From NCBI RefSeq assembly GCF_003112575.1, contig NZ_BEWC01000002.1:930001-994000 (forward strand): DNA of 64,000 nt. Direction: 5' to 3'. The translations under genes were made by a program, and so were the position numbers. This DNA comes from Streptomyces ardesiacus. Lineage in GTDB: Bacteria; Actinomycetota; Actinomycetes; Streptomycetales; Streptomycetaceae. Shown piece after piece: positions 43,624 to 52,674 of the stretch. The notes below the pieces were generated by a model. The model was not told where the DNA came from and did not search any database. It saw only the letters and a list, made by a program, of their open reading frames with translations. The first letter of the stretch is position 1, and the number at the start of each line of letters is the position of its first letter.

Positions 43624-44271
43624 ATGAGCGCCGAGACTCCTGCCGCCGCCGGCCAGTTCACCCGCCGGAGGCAGCAGTTCCGCGCCTGGCGTGGCGCGCG
43701 GCCGTTCTGGGCCGGCCTGTTCGTCGCCCTCGGCGGACTCCCCATCGCCTACTTCCCGTACGCGAACCTCCAGATCGGTCACCTGACGCTGGCGATGTCC
43801 ACCACCGCGGGCGCCGGGTCCCTGATCATCGGCGTGCTGCTGGTCGTCCTGGGCATCAGCCTGTGGTTCCAGAAGCACGTGCGGGTCTTCGCGGGCGTCG
43901 CGGCGATCCTGCTGGCGCTGGTGTCCATCCCCGTGTCCAACCTCGGCGGCTTCCTCATCGGCTTCCTGTTCGCACTCGTCGGCGGGGCCATGGCCGTGTC
44001 GTGGGTGCCGGGCGAGCCGCCGCAGGCCGAGCCGCCGCTGGAGGGCAAGGGCACGGACGGCGCGCCCGAGGGCGTGGTCCCCGCGGCCGGCGACACCGCG
44101 TTCCCCGGCCTCGGCAAGCCCGGGACCCAGGCGGGCGGCCCCGCGGTGCCGGGACCGCGCGGCGGAGTGGACGACGGGGAGCCCTCCCAGGTCCTCACGG
44201 CACCGGGGGCGCACGATCTGTCAGGAACGAGCCCGGCCAACGGGGCGAACGGGAGGCACAGTGCCGGCTGA
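43624..44271 (+). CDS. DUF6114 family membrane protein
   Basis: 215-residue membrane protein. Four hydrophobic segments (about 27-45, 52-75, 84-102, 105-130), starting with WRGARPFWAGLFVALGGLPI, are followed by a cytoplasmic or exterior Gly/Pro-rich tail of about 75 residues. DUF6114 genes usually sit next to DUF6230 genes; both functions are unknown. The stop overlaps the next start by 11 bases, indicating translational coupling with the secreted protein gene. Confidence 0.86.
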   Translation: MSAETPAAAGQFTRRRQQFRAWRGARPFWAGLFVALGGLPIAYFPYANLQIGHLTLAMSTTAGAGSLIIGVLLVVLGISLWFQKHVRVFAGVAAILLALVSIPVSNLGGFLIGFLFALVGGAMAVSWVPGEPPQAEPPLEGKGTDGAPEGVVPAAGDTAFPGLGKPGTQAGGPAVPGPRGGVDDGEPSQVLTAPGAHDLSGTSPANGANGRHSAG

Positions 44272-45679
44272 CGAGGTGACCCGCGGGACCGACGGGGAGT
44301 CGTCCCGCGTGAGAACCGGGCCGCGCCACGCGGCACCCAAGAAGCCGTTGTTCACCAGGTTCCACATGCCGGCCGGCAAGGCGATAGCCATCGCGGCGAT
44401 GCCGACGGCCGTGCTCATGGGGATGGGGTTCACGCCGACGCTCGCCCTCGCCGACGGCAACGACGCGTCGCCGCCCTCCAACAGCCTGACGGCCGACGAG
44501 TACAAGGACTGCGTGGCGGCCCTCGAGGACGCCGAGAAGGACCCGTCGGCGTCGCCGACGCCCTCGCCCTCGGCGACCGAGGGGACCGAGGACGGCAAGG
44601 ACGACGCGAAGGAGCCCGGCCCCTCGGCCTCCGCCGAGGACGCCGGCCAGGACGACAAGAACGCGGACAAGGACGCGGACAAGGACGCGGGCACGGACGA
44701 CGACGGCCCCTCTTCGCCGGATTCAGGTTCCGACGACAAGGGCGCCAAGGACGAGCAGTCCGCACCCGCGCCGAGCCCGTCCGCGTCGCAGAGCCAGGCG
44801 GCGTCCGGTTCCACCGCGGCACCGTCCCCCTCCGGGTCGGAGACGAAGGGCGGTCTGCTGGAGGGCATCGGCGACGCCCTGGAGGGCATCTTCACCGGCG
44901 GCAAGAAGGCCGACGAGAGCGCGAGCCCCACGCCGGCCCCCTCGGCGTCCGAGAGCGCGTCCGGCGTGTCCGGCGCGTTGAAGGACACCACCGAGAAGGC
45001 CACCGACACGGCGAAGGACGCCGTCGAGGGCGTGACCGGCACGGCGTCGAAGGCGGCCGAGGACACCGGGAAGTCGGTGGCCGAGGCGGCCGAGGCGGCC
45101 GAGGACGCGGCCGGGAAGGCGAAGGAGGACGCGGCGAAGGCCGAGGAGGACGCCACCGCCACGCCCACCCCCGACGCCTCCGCGAGCCCCGGGACGGACG
45201 TGGACGACTGTCCGGTCGCCACCGACGAGGAGGGCGGCGTCGACAACACGGTGCCGCTGCCCGACGACCCGTGGTACCTCAACGCCAGCTCGCTGCTGCT
45301 GAAGGGCGCCTCCTACAAGGGCGTCGTCGAGGTGAAGACGGCCAACGGCACCACCAAGAAGGTGCTGAAGTACGTCATCTCCCACGGCACCGACATCGGC
45401 GACCTGCACCAGACGGTGAAGGACAAGCAGATCGGCAAGACCTACCACGTGCAGGCGGCCGAGGGCTCCACGTCCACGATCCGCGACGGCGAGACGGTGA
45501 TGTACACCGAGAGCATCTCGGGCAACCTGCTCGGGCTGATCCCGATCACCTTCGACCCCGAGCACCCGCCGCCGCTGGACATCCCGCTCATCTACTTCAC
45601 CAAGGTGACGGTCGTCCAGGCCGGCCAGTTCGGCGGCACGCTGCACATCCCGGGACTGCACCAGTACGTGACCGGCTGA
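44261..45679 (+). CDS. Large secreted low-complexity protein, unknown function
   Basis: 472-residue exported protein. A signal or anchor segment lies at about 40-65. Then comes a long low-complexity region (about 84-310) alternating Ser/Pro/Ala with Asp/Lys/Glu strings, including an Ala/Glu/Lys helix-like part resembling LEA-type repeats. A folded C-terminal domain (about 315-472) starts at DDCPVATDEEGG and is beta-rich (TYHVQAAEGSTSTIRDGETV). Its last strands (FTKVTVVQAGQFGGTLHIPG) resemble in pattern the DUF6230 C-terminus (LTNVKQTAWATTAGTFKLSG). GGGAGG is four bases before the GTG. It is third in the envelope cluster and is followed by a strong terminator. Confidence 0.75.
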   Translation: MPADEVTRGTDGESSRVRTGPRHAAPKKPLFTRFHMPAGKAIAIAAMPTAVLMGMGFTPTLALADGNDASPPSNSLTADEYKDCVAALEDAEKDPSASPTPSPSATEGTEDGKDDAKEPGPSASAEDAGQDDKNADKDADKDAGTDDDGPSSPDSGSDDKGAKDEQSAPAPSPSASQSQAASGSTAAPSPSGSETKGGLLEGIGDALEGIFTGGKKADESASPTPAPSASESASGVSGALKDTTEKATDTAKDAVEGVTGTASKAAEDTGKSVAEAAEAAEDAAGKAKEDAAKAEEDATATPTPDASASPGTDVDDCPVATDEEGGVDNTVPLPDDPWYLNASSLLLKGASYKGVVEVKTANGTTKKVLKYVISHGTDIGDLHQTVKDKQIGKTYHVQAAEGSTSTIRDGETVMYTESISGNLLGLIPITFDPEHPPPLDIPLIYFTKVTVVQAGQFGGTLHIPGLHQYVTG

Positions 45680-45716
45680 CGCGCCCGCGCTCCGCCGGGA
45701 GCCCGCGACGACGCCC

Positions 45717-45747
45717 GAGGGCGCCCCCTGTCGCAGGGGGCGCCCTC
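45717..45747. terminator. Perfect 14-bp hairpin between convergent operons
   Basis: The arm 45717-45730 pairs perfectly with 45734-45747, leaving loop TCG. It lies between the secreted-protein gene and pyk, ending both transcripts. No T run. Confidence 0.8.
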
Positions 45748-45782
45748 AGCGCCGTACGGGCCCCTGGGGGCCGGTGGTGCCG

Positions 45783-47213
45783 TCAGCCGCGGCGCGTCTC
45801 GCCCAGGTGGTGCACGCGGACCATGTTGGTGGTTCCGGGCACGCCGGGGGGCGAACCGGCGGTGATCACGACGACGTCGCCGTCGTCGAACCGGCCCAGG
45901 CGCATCGTCTCCTGGTCCACCAGGTCGACCATCTCGTCGGTGCTGTTCACGAACGGCACCACGTGCGGCTCCACGCCCCAGCTCAGCGTGAGCTGGTTGC
46001 GGGTGGACTCGTCGGTGGTGAAGGCCAGGATCGGCTGGCAGGCGCGGTAGCGGGAGAGCCGGCGGGCCGTGTCGCCGGACTGGGTGAAGGCCACCAGGCC
46101 CTTGCCGCCCAGGAAGTCGGCGATCTCGGCGGCGGCACGGGCCACCGAACCGCCCTGCGTGCGCGGCTTCTTGCCCGGCACCAGCGGCTGGAGGCCCTTG
46201 GAGAGCAGCTCCTGCTCGGCGGCGGTGACGATCTTCGACATCGTCTTGACGGTCTCGATCGGGTAGGCGCCCACGCTGGACTCGGCGGAGAGCATGACCG
46301 CGTCGGCGCCGTCCAGGATCGCGTTGGCCACGTCGGAGGCCTCGGCGCGGGTCGGACGGGAGTTGGTGATCATCGACTCCATCATCTGGGTCGCCACGAT
46401 CACCGGCTTGGCGTTGCGCCGGCACAGCTCGATCAGGCGCTTCTGCACCATGGGGACCTTCTCGAGCGGGTACTCGACGGCCAGGTCGCCGCGGGCGACC
46501 ATCACACCGTCGAACGCCATCACGACGTCCTCCATGTTGTCGACCGCCTGGGGCTTCTCCACCTTGGCGATCACCGGGACGCGGCGGCCCTCCTCGTCCA
46601 TGACGCGGTGCACGTCGGCGACGTCCTTGGCGTCCCGGACGAAGGAGAGGGCGACCAGGTCGCAGCCCATGCGCAGCGCGAACCGCAGGTCCTCGACGTC
46701 CTTGTCGGACAGCGCGGGGACGTTCACCGCGGCGCCGGGCAGGTTGATGCCCTTGTGGTCGGAGATGACGCCGCCCTCGATGACGATCGTCTTCACCCGG
46801 GAGCCCTCGACCTCGGTGACCTTCAGCTCGACGTTGCCGTCGTTGATGAGGACCTGGTCGCCCTTGGTGACGTCACCGGGCAGGCCCTTGTACGTCGTGC
46901 CGCAGATCGTCCTGTCGCCCGGGACGTCCTCGGTGGTGATGGTGAACTCGTCACCGCGCACCAGCTCGACGGGACCCTCGGCGAAGGTCTCCAGGCGGAT
47001 CTTCGGGCCCTGCAGGTCGGCGAGGACACCGACGGCCCGGCCGGTCTCCTTGGCGGCGGCCCGCACCCGGTCGTAGCGGCCCTGGTGCTCGGCGTGGGTG
47101 CCGTGGCTGAAATTGAAGCGGGCCACGTTCATGCCGGCTTCGATCAGCGTGACGAGCTGCTCGTGGGAGTCGACCGCGGGGCCGAGAGTACAGACGATTT
47201 TCGAACGGCGCAT
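45783..47213 (-). CDS. pyk: Pyruvate kinase
   Basis: Converts phosphoenolpyruvate and ADP to pyruvate and ATP, the last step of glycolysis. The 476-residue product shows MRRSKIVCTLGPAVDS, NVARFNFSHGTHAEH, the active-site Lys region VPVIAKVEKPQAV, the metal/substrate segment MVARGDLAVEYP, and the signature TRAEASDVANAILDG; the C-terminal regulatory domain is complete. I prefer ATG 47213 to an ATG three codons earlier because GGA is then at a workable distance. It is the third gene in direction pta-ackA-pyk, with 74 bases between ackA and pyk, and lies close to pfkA. It corresponds to Pyk2 of S. coelicolor. Confidence 0.96.
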   Translation of the reverse strand: MRRSKIVCTLGPAVDSHEQLVTLIEAGMNVARFNFSHGTHAEHQGRYDRVRAAAKETGRAVGVLADLQGPKIRLETFAEGPVELVRGDEFTITTEDVPGDRTICGTTYKGLPGDVTKGDQVLINDGNVELKVTEVEGSRVKTIVIEGGVISDHKGINLPGAAVNVPALSDKDVEDLRFALRMGCDLVALSFVRDAKDVADVHRVMDEEGRRVPVIAKVEKPQAVDNMEDVVMAFDGVMVARGDLAVEYPLEKVPMVQKRLIELCRRNAKPVIVATQMMESMITNSRPTRAEASDVANAILDGADAVMLSAESSVGAYPIETVKTMSKIVTAAEQELLSKGLQPLVPGKKPRTQGGSVARAAAEIADFLGGKGLVAFTQSGDTARRLSRYRACQPILAFTTDESTRNQLTLSWGVEPHVVPFVNSTDEMVDLVDQETMRLGRFDDGDVVVITAGSPPGVPGTTNMVRVHHLGETRRG

Positions 47214-47287
47214 GGGTGCCATCCTATCGGTTTGTTTCGGCGCGGAATATTCCGTCTGGCGGAAAATACAAAAGGGCGGGATGCCGC

Positions 47288-48511
47288 TCAGGTGAGAAGG
47301 GGATTGCCTTCTTCATTCACCAGCGCATAGCTCTGGGTCGCGATCTCCATTTCCTCGTCCGTCGGGACCACCGCCACCGCCACCCGCGCGTCCGCGGGCG
47401 AGATCAGCCGGGCCGCGTCCCCGCGTACGGCGTTCAGCCCGGAGTCGACCGCCAGGCCGAGCCCCTCCAGGCCCGCCAGGGCCGCCTCGCGCACCGGCGC
47501 CGAGTTCTCCCCGACCCCGGCCGTGAACGCCACGGCGTCCACGCGTCCGAGAACGGCGTAATAGGCGCCGATGTACTTCTTGAGCCGGTGAATGTAGATG
47601 TCGAAGGCCAGCGCGGCCCGTTCGTCGCCGGCGTCGACACGGCGGCGGATCTCCCGCATGTCGTTGTCGCCGCACAGCCCGGTCAGACCGCTCCTCTTGT
47701 TGAGAAGAGTGTCGATCTCGTCGGCGGACATTCCACCGACGCGCATCAAATGGAAGATGACGGCCGGGTCCATGTCTCCCGAACGCGTACCCATCACCAG
47801 CCCCTCCAAAGGCGTCAGCCCCATGGAGGTGTCCACGCACCGCCCGCCCCGCACCGCCGAGGCGGACGCCCCGTTGCCCAGGTGCAGCACGATCACGTTC
47901 ACGTCCTCGGGCGCCCGGCCCAGCAGCCTCGCGGTCTCGCGCGAGACGTAGGCGTGCGAGGTGCCGTGGAAGCCGTAGCGCCTGATGCGGTGCGCGTCGG
48001 CGGTCTCGACGTCGATCGCGTAGCGGGCCGCGGACTCCGGCATCGTCGTGTGGAAGGCGGTGTCGAACACGGCGACCTGCGGCAGGTCCGGGCGCAGTGA
48101 CTGCGCGGTGCGGATGCCGGTGAGGTTGGCCGGGTTGTGCAGCGGGGCGACCGGGATCAGCCGCTCGATCTCGGCGAGCACGGCGTCGTCGATCACCGTC
48201 GGCTCGGTGAAGCGCAGGCCGCCGTGGACCACCCGGTGCCCGATCGCGGCCAGCTCCGGGGAGTCCAGGCCCAGGCCGTCCCGGTCCAGTTCGGCCGCCA
48301 TGGCCTTCAGCGCGGCGTCGTGGTCGGGCACCGGCCCGGTCCACTCGCGGCTCTCCCCGTCCGCCGGGGTGTGCTTGACGCGGGAGCCGCCGCCCTCGCC
48401 GATCCGCTCGACCAGGCCCACCGCCAGCCGGCTGCCGCCGCGCATGTCGATGAGCTGGTACTTCACCGACGAGGAGCCGGAGTTGAGGACGAGGACACGG
48501 GAGCCGCTCAC
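47288..48511 (-). CDS. ackA: Acetate kinase
   Basis: Interconverts acetyl phosphate and ADP with acetate and ATP. The 407-residue ASKHA-fold enzyme opens with VLVLNSGSSSVKYQLID, contains the family motifs AVFDTAFHTTMP, YGFHGTSHAYVS and LHLGNGASASAV, and ends with FTAGVGENSAPVR and a conserved C-terminal Glu-rich part. Its GTG overlaps the pta stop (GTGA, 48508-48511), so the pair is translationally coupled. With pta it forms the acetate overflow/acetyl-phosphate pathway. Confidence 0.96.
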   Translation of the reverse strand: MSGSRVLVLNSGSSSVKYQLIDMRGGSRLAVGLVERIGEGGGSRVKHTPADGESREWTGPVPDHDAALKAMAAELDRDGLGLDSPELAAIGHRVVHGGLRFTEPTVIDDAVLAEIERLIPVAPLHNPANLTGIRTAQSLRPDLPQVAVFDTAFHTTMPESAARYAIDVETADAHRIRRYGFHGTSHAYVSRETARLLGRAPEDVNVIVLHLGNGASASAVRGGRCVDTSMGLTPLEGLVMGTRSGDMDPAVIFHLMRVGGMSADEIDTLLNKRSGLTGLCGDNDMREIRRRVDAGDERAALAFDIYIHRLKKYIGAYYAVLGRVDAVAFTAGVGENSAPVREAALAGLEGLGLAVDSGLNAVRGDAARLISPADARVAVAVVPTDEEMEIATQSYALVNEEGNPLLT

Positions 48512-50601
48512 AGGTCGGACGCCTTCTCGCTGGGGGACTGCTGGGCCTGGATCGCCGTGATGGCGACGGTGTTGACGATGTCCTGCACGAGCGCGCCCCG
48601 CGACAGGTCGTTGACCGGCTTGCGCAGGCCCTGGAGGACCGGGCCGACCGCGATGGCACCGGCCGAGCGCTGCACCGCCTTGTACGTGTTGTTGCCGGTG
48701 TTCAGGTCGGGGAAGATCAGCACGCTGGCCTGCCCGGCGACCGCCGAGCCGGGGAGCTTGGTCGCGGCCACCGACGGCTCGACCGCCGCGTCGTACTGGA
48801 TCGGCCCCTCGATGCTGAGGTCCGGGCGGCGCGAGCGGACCAGCTCGGTGGCCTCGCGCACCTTGTCGACGTCGGCGCCGGAACCGGAGGTGCCCGTCGA
48901 GTACGACAGCATCGCGATCCGGGGCTCCACCCCGAACCGCGCCGCCGTCGCCGCGGACTGGGCGGCGATGTCGGCGAGCTGCCCGGCGTCCGGGTCCGGG
49001 TTGACCGCGCAGTCGCCGTAGACCAGGACCTTGTCGGCCAGGCACATGAAGAAGACGGACGAGACGATCTCCGCGTCCGGCTTCGTCTTGATGATCTCGA
49101 AGGCGGGGCGGATGGTCGCCGCGGTCGAGTGCACCGACCCCGACACCATGCCGTCGGCGAATCCTTCCTGCACCATCAGCGTGCCGAAGTAGTTCACGTC
49201 CGAGACCACGTCGTACGCCAGCTCCACGGTCACGCCCTTGTGGGCGCGCAGGGCGGCGTACTTCTCGGCGAAGGAGTCGCGCAGCTCGCTGGCGGCCGGA
49301 TCGATCAGCTCGGCCCCGGCGAGGTCGATGCCGAGGTCGGCGGCCTTCTTGCGGATCTGCTCCGCCGGGCCGAGCAGCGTCAGCTCGCACACGCCCCGGC
49401 GCATCAGCACCTCCGCCGCCTGCAGCACGCGCTCCTCGGTGCCCTCCGGCAGCACGACCCGGCGCAGGTCGGACCGGGCCTGTTCGAGGAGCTGGTGCTC
49501 GAACATCATCGGCGTGACGCGGTCGCTGCTGGGCGCCGAGACCCGCTTGCTCAGCTCCGCGGTGTCGACGTACCGCTCGAAGACGCCGAGGGCGGTCTCC
49601 GCCTTGCGCGGGGTGGCCGCGCCCAGCTTGCCCTCCAGGGAGAAGAGCTGCTCGGCGGTGGGGAAGCTGTTGCCGGTCACCGAGAGCACCGGTGTGCCCG
49701 GGGCCAGCCGGCCGGCGAGGGTGAGGATGCCCTCGCCGGGCACCTCGTTCAGGGTCAGCAGCACCCCGGCTATCGGCGGGGTTCCGGCGCTGTGCGCGGC
49801 CAGCGTGCCGACCACCAGGTCGGCGCGGTCGCCAGGCGTGACGACCAGGCAGCCCGGGGTCAGCGCGGCCAGCAGGTTGGGCAGCATGGCCCCGCCGAAG
49901 ACGAAGTCCAGCGCGTCGCGGGCGAGCCCGGAGTCGTCCCCGAGCACCACCCGGGCGCCCAGGGCGTGCGCGATCTGGGAGACGGTCGGCGCGGACAGGG
50001 CGGGCTCGTCCGGCACCACCCAGCACGGCACCGGCAGCCGGTGCGCGAGCCGCTCGGCGATCTCGTCCCGGTCCTCGCGCGCGACCCGGTTGGTCACCAT
50101 GGCCAGCACGTCGCAGCCCAGGCCGTCGTAGGCGCGGAAGGCGTTGTGGGTCTCGGCCAGCACCGAGTCCGCGCTCTGCCTGCGGCCGCCGACGACGGGG
50201 AGGACCGAGGCGCCGAACTCGTTGGCGAGCCGCGCGTTCAGCGACAGCTCGTCCGGGAACTGGGTGTCCGCGTAGTCGGTGCCCAGGACGAGGACCACGT
50301 CGTAGTCCCGCGCCACCAGGTGGAAGCGGTCGACCAGCGCGGACACCAGCTCGTCCACGCCCTGTTCCGCCTGGAGGAGGGAGGCGTCCCGGTAGTCCAT
50401 GCCGTAGACCGTCGCCGGGTCCTGCGAGAGCCGGTAGCGGGCGCGCAGCAGCTCGAAGAGCCGGTCGGGCCCGTCGTGCACCAGGGGACGGAACACACCG
50501 ACCCGGTCGACCTGCCGGGTGAGCAGCTCCATCACCCCCAGCTCGACGACCTGGCGGCCGTCGCCGCGGTCGGTGCCGGTCACGTACACGCTGCGCGTCA
50601 C
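48508..50601 (-). CDS. pta: Phosphate acetyltransferase, long form
   Basis: Converts acetyl-CoA and phosphate to acetyl phosphate and CoA. The 697-residue protein is the long class: an N-terminal P-loop-like dethiobiotin-synthetase-type domain (1-about 200), a DRTGG domain (about 210-330) and the catalytic PTA domain (about 370-690) with RVVLPEGTEERVLQAAE, SGSVHSTAATIRPAF and SYSTGTSGSGADVDKV. The N-terminal P-loop is degenerate (VTGTDRGDGRQVV lacks the GK-T/S). Start GTG 50601 has GGAGAG five bases upstream. The N-terminal regions are regulatory in enteric homologues. Confidence 0.95.
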   Translation of the reverse strand: MTRSVYVTGTDRGDGRQVVELGVMELLTRQVDRVGVFRPLVHDGPDRLFELLRARYRLSQDPATVYGMDYRDASLLQAEQGVDELVSALVDRFHLVARDYDVVLVLGTDYADTQFPDELSLNARLANEFGASVLPVVGGRRQSADSVLAETHNAFRAYDGLGCDVLAMVTNRVAREDRDEIAERLAHRLPVPCWVVPDEPALSAPTVSQIAHALGARVVLGDDSGLARDALDFVFGGAMLPNLLAALTPGCLVVTPGDRADLVVGTLAAHSAGTPPIAGVLLTLNEVPGEGILTLAGRLAPGTPVLSVTGNSFPTAEQLFSLEGKLGAATPRKAETALGVFERYVDTAELSKRVSAPSSDRVTPMMFEHQLLEQARSDLRRVVLPEGTEERVLQAAEVLMRRGVCELTLLGPAEQIRKKAADLGIDLAGAELIDPAASELRDSFAEKYAALRAHKGVTVELAYDVVSDVNYFGTLMVQEGFADGMVSGSVHSTAATIRPAFEIIKTKPDAEIVSSVFFMCLADKVLVYGDCAVNPDPDAGQLADIAAQSAATAARFGVEPRIAMLSYSTGTSGSGADVDKVREATELVRSRRPDLSIEGPIQYDAAVEPSVAATKLPGSAVAGQASVLIFPDLNTGNNTYKAVQRSAGAIAVGPVLQGLRKPVNDLSRGALVQDIVNTVAITAIQAQQSPSEKASDL

Positions 50602-50777
50602 GCGTGCTCTCCGTTTCGTCGGGGTGAGCGTTCCTCGTCGGGGTGCGGAACCCTCTTGACAGTACCTCCGGCGAGGGTTAAGACGCCCGTCAGCATCATC
50701 CGGCCCCACCGTCCTCCGGGCCGTGGAACAATTGGACCGGCTCACCGGTGTCAACAGCGAGCAGGAGACACAGCACG

Positions 50778-51803
50778 ATGCGTATCGGAGTTCTCACCGC
50801 AGGCGGCGACTGCCCCGGCCTGAACGCAGTGATCCGGTCGGTCGTGCACCGAGCGGTCGACAACTACGGCGACGAGGTCATCGGCTTCGAGGACGGCTAC
50901 GCGGGCCTGCTGGACGGCCGTTACCGCACCCTCGACCTCAACGCCGTCAGCGGCATCCTCGCCCGCGGCGGCACCATCCTCGGCTCCTCCCGCCTGGAGC
51001 GCGACCGGCTCCGCGAGGCGTGCGAGAACGCCGGCGACATGATCCAGAACTTCGGGATCGACGCCCTGATCCCGATAGGCGGCGAGGGCACGCTCACGGC
51101 GGCCCGGATGCTGTCGGACGCCGGTCTGCCCGTCGTCGGCGTGCCGAAGACCATCGACAACGACATCTCCTCCACCGACCGCACCTTCGGCTTCGACACG
51201 GCCGTCGGCGTCGCCACCGAGGCGATGGACCGCCTCAAGACCACCGCCGAGTCCCACCAGCGCGTGATGGTCGTCGAGGTCATGGGCCGGCACGCCGGCT
51301 GGATCGCCCTGGAGTCCGGCATGGCCGCCGGCGCCCACGGCATCTGCCTGCCCGAGCGCCCCTTCGACCCCGCCGACCTGGTCAAGATGGTCGAGGAGCG
51401 CTTCTCCCGCGGCAAGAAGTTCGCCGTGGTCTGCGTCGCCGAGGGCGCCCACCCCGCCGAGGGCACCATGGACTACGGCAAGGGCGCCATCGACAAGTTC
51501 GGCCACGAGCGCTTCCAGGGCATCGGCACCGCGCTCGCCTTCGAACTGGAGCGCAGGCTCGGCAAGGAGGCCAAGCCGGTCATCCTCGGCCACGTCCAGC
51601 GCGGCGGCACCCCGACCGCGTACGACCGGGTCCTGGCCACCCGCTTCGGCTGGCACGCGGTGGAGGCCGCGCACCGGGGCGACTTCGGCCGGATGACCGC
51701 GCTGCGCGGCACGGACGTCGTGATGGTGCCGCTCGCCGAGGCCGTCACCGAGCTGAAGACGGTGCCGAAGGACCGGATGGACGAGGCGGAGTCGGTCTTC
51801 TAG
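50778..51803 (+). CDS. pfkA: 6-phosphofructokinase
   Basis: Phosphorylates fructose 6-phosphate to the 1,6-bisphosphate. The 341 residues show TAGGDCPGLNAVIR, GGEGTL, PKTIDNDI, MGRHAGWIALE and HVQRGGTPTAYDR. G104 is the residue expected of ATP-dependent enzymes, while K124 is the residue of pyrophosphate-dependent enzymes; this G104/K124 combination is known for actinobacterial ATP-PFKs. GGAG stands about ten bases before the ATG. Divergent from pta-ackA-pyk, with a 176-bp gap that must contain both promoters. Confidence 0.96.
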   Translation: MRIGVLTAGGDCPGLNAVIRSVVHRAVDNYGDEVIGFEDGYAGLLDGRYRTLDLNAVSGILARGGTILGSSRLERDRLREACENAGDMIQNFGIDALIPIGGEGTLTAARMLSDAGLPVVGVPKTIDNDISSTDRTFGFDTAVGVATEAMDRLKTTAESHQRVMVVEVMGRHAGWIALESGMAAGAHGICLPERPFDPADLVKMVEERFSRGKKFAVVCVAEGAHPAEGTMDYGKGAIDKFGHERFQGIGTALAFELERRLGKEAKPVILGHVQRGGTPTAYDRVLATRFGWHAVEAAHRGDFGRMTALRGTDVVMVPLAEAVTELKTVPKDRMDEAESVF

Positions 51804-51823
51804 CCCCCGGCCCGGGTGGCGCC

Positions 51824-52537
51824 TCACGGGTGCTTCTCGACCGCCGTCCAGAAGTGCTCCACGATCCGGTCGAGGAAGTCCCGGCCCCCGGCACTGGAGT
51901 CGGGGGCGCCGCCGCCCCAGCTCAGGGTGGCGGTCATCCGCCCCTGGTAGTCCTGGTGCAGCACCTGGAGGACGTTCTCCAGCACGCGCCGGTCCAGCGG
52001 CGCCAGCTTGGCTATCGGGCGCACACATCCCTGCCAGCGGGTGGTCACCGCGCTCGTCAGAAGTTCGGCCAGCTTCTCCTCGCGCCCGGTGACGGTCACG
52101 AAGTCGGGCAGCGTGAGGCCGAGCACGTCGGCGAGCTGGGCCGACTGCCGGTCGGTGCCGCGCCAGTCGTCCGCCTCCTCCATCCGCCGGTAGGCGGAGA
52201 GCCCGAGTCCGACCGCGCGGGCCACGTCCTCCGGCGCCAGACCGCGGGCGACGCGGTGCTCGCGCAGGGACTGCGGACGCCCGATCAGCTCGCCCGGCGA
52301 GCACCACAGCACCCCCGCGAGCGCGGTCAGCTCCGGGCCCTCGGGGGCAGCCGTCCCCCGCTCCCAGGCGACGACGAGGTCGGGGGTGACGTACGGCAGG
52401 CCGTACGAGACCCGCATGCCGTGGGCGACGTGCTCGGGGCCCATGCGGAGGGCGGCACGCAGCCGGCGGGCGGCGAGGGCGTTGAACGGAGGGCCCGACT
52501 GGCTCGGGCCGGGTGAGGGTCGGCGCACGCGCCACAC
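51824..52537 (-). CDS. Double helix-turn-helix regulator
   Basis: 237-residue cytoplasmic protein with two XRE/lambda-repressor-like HTH regions: about 20-87 (LAARRLRAALRMGPEHVAHG...LVVAWERG, continuing to SPGELIG) and about 90-150 (LREHRVARGLAPEDVARAVG...YRRMEE, ending LGLTLPDFV). A C-terminal helical domain of about 85 residues has no recognised match. The first HTH carries an insertion between its helices. Start GTG 52537 has no ribosome site; a GTG three codons later is possible. It lies between pfkA (convergent) and the sugar importer operon, with no obvious target. Confidence 0.75.
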   Translation of the reverse strand: MWRVRRPSPGPSQSGPPFNALAARRLRAALRMGPEHVAHGMRVSYGLPYVTPDLVVAWERGTAAPEGPELTALAGVLWCSPGELIGRPQSLREHRVARGLAPEDVARAVGLGLSAYRRMEEADDWRGTDRQSAQLADVLGLTLPDFVTVTGREEKLAELLTSAVTTRWQGCVRPIAKLAPLDRRVLENVLQVLHQDYQGRMTATLSWGGGAPDSSAGGRDFLDRIVEHFWTAVEKHP

Positions 52538-52674
52538 CGTAGGGGTCCGGGGCGACGTTGACTACGGGCTGTTCGGCCAGCGGTACGGGTTGTAGGAACG
52601 TACGGGGGCGCGCGGGCCCCCGTACGCCCCCTCCGCCGGGCGCCCTCCTCGACGCCGGAGCCGGCCGCGTGGCC

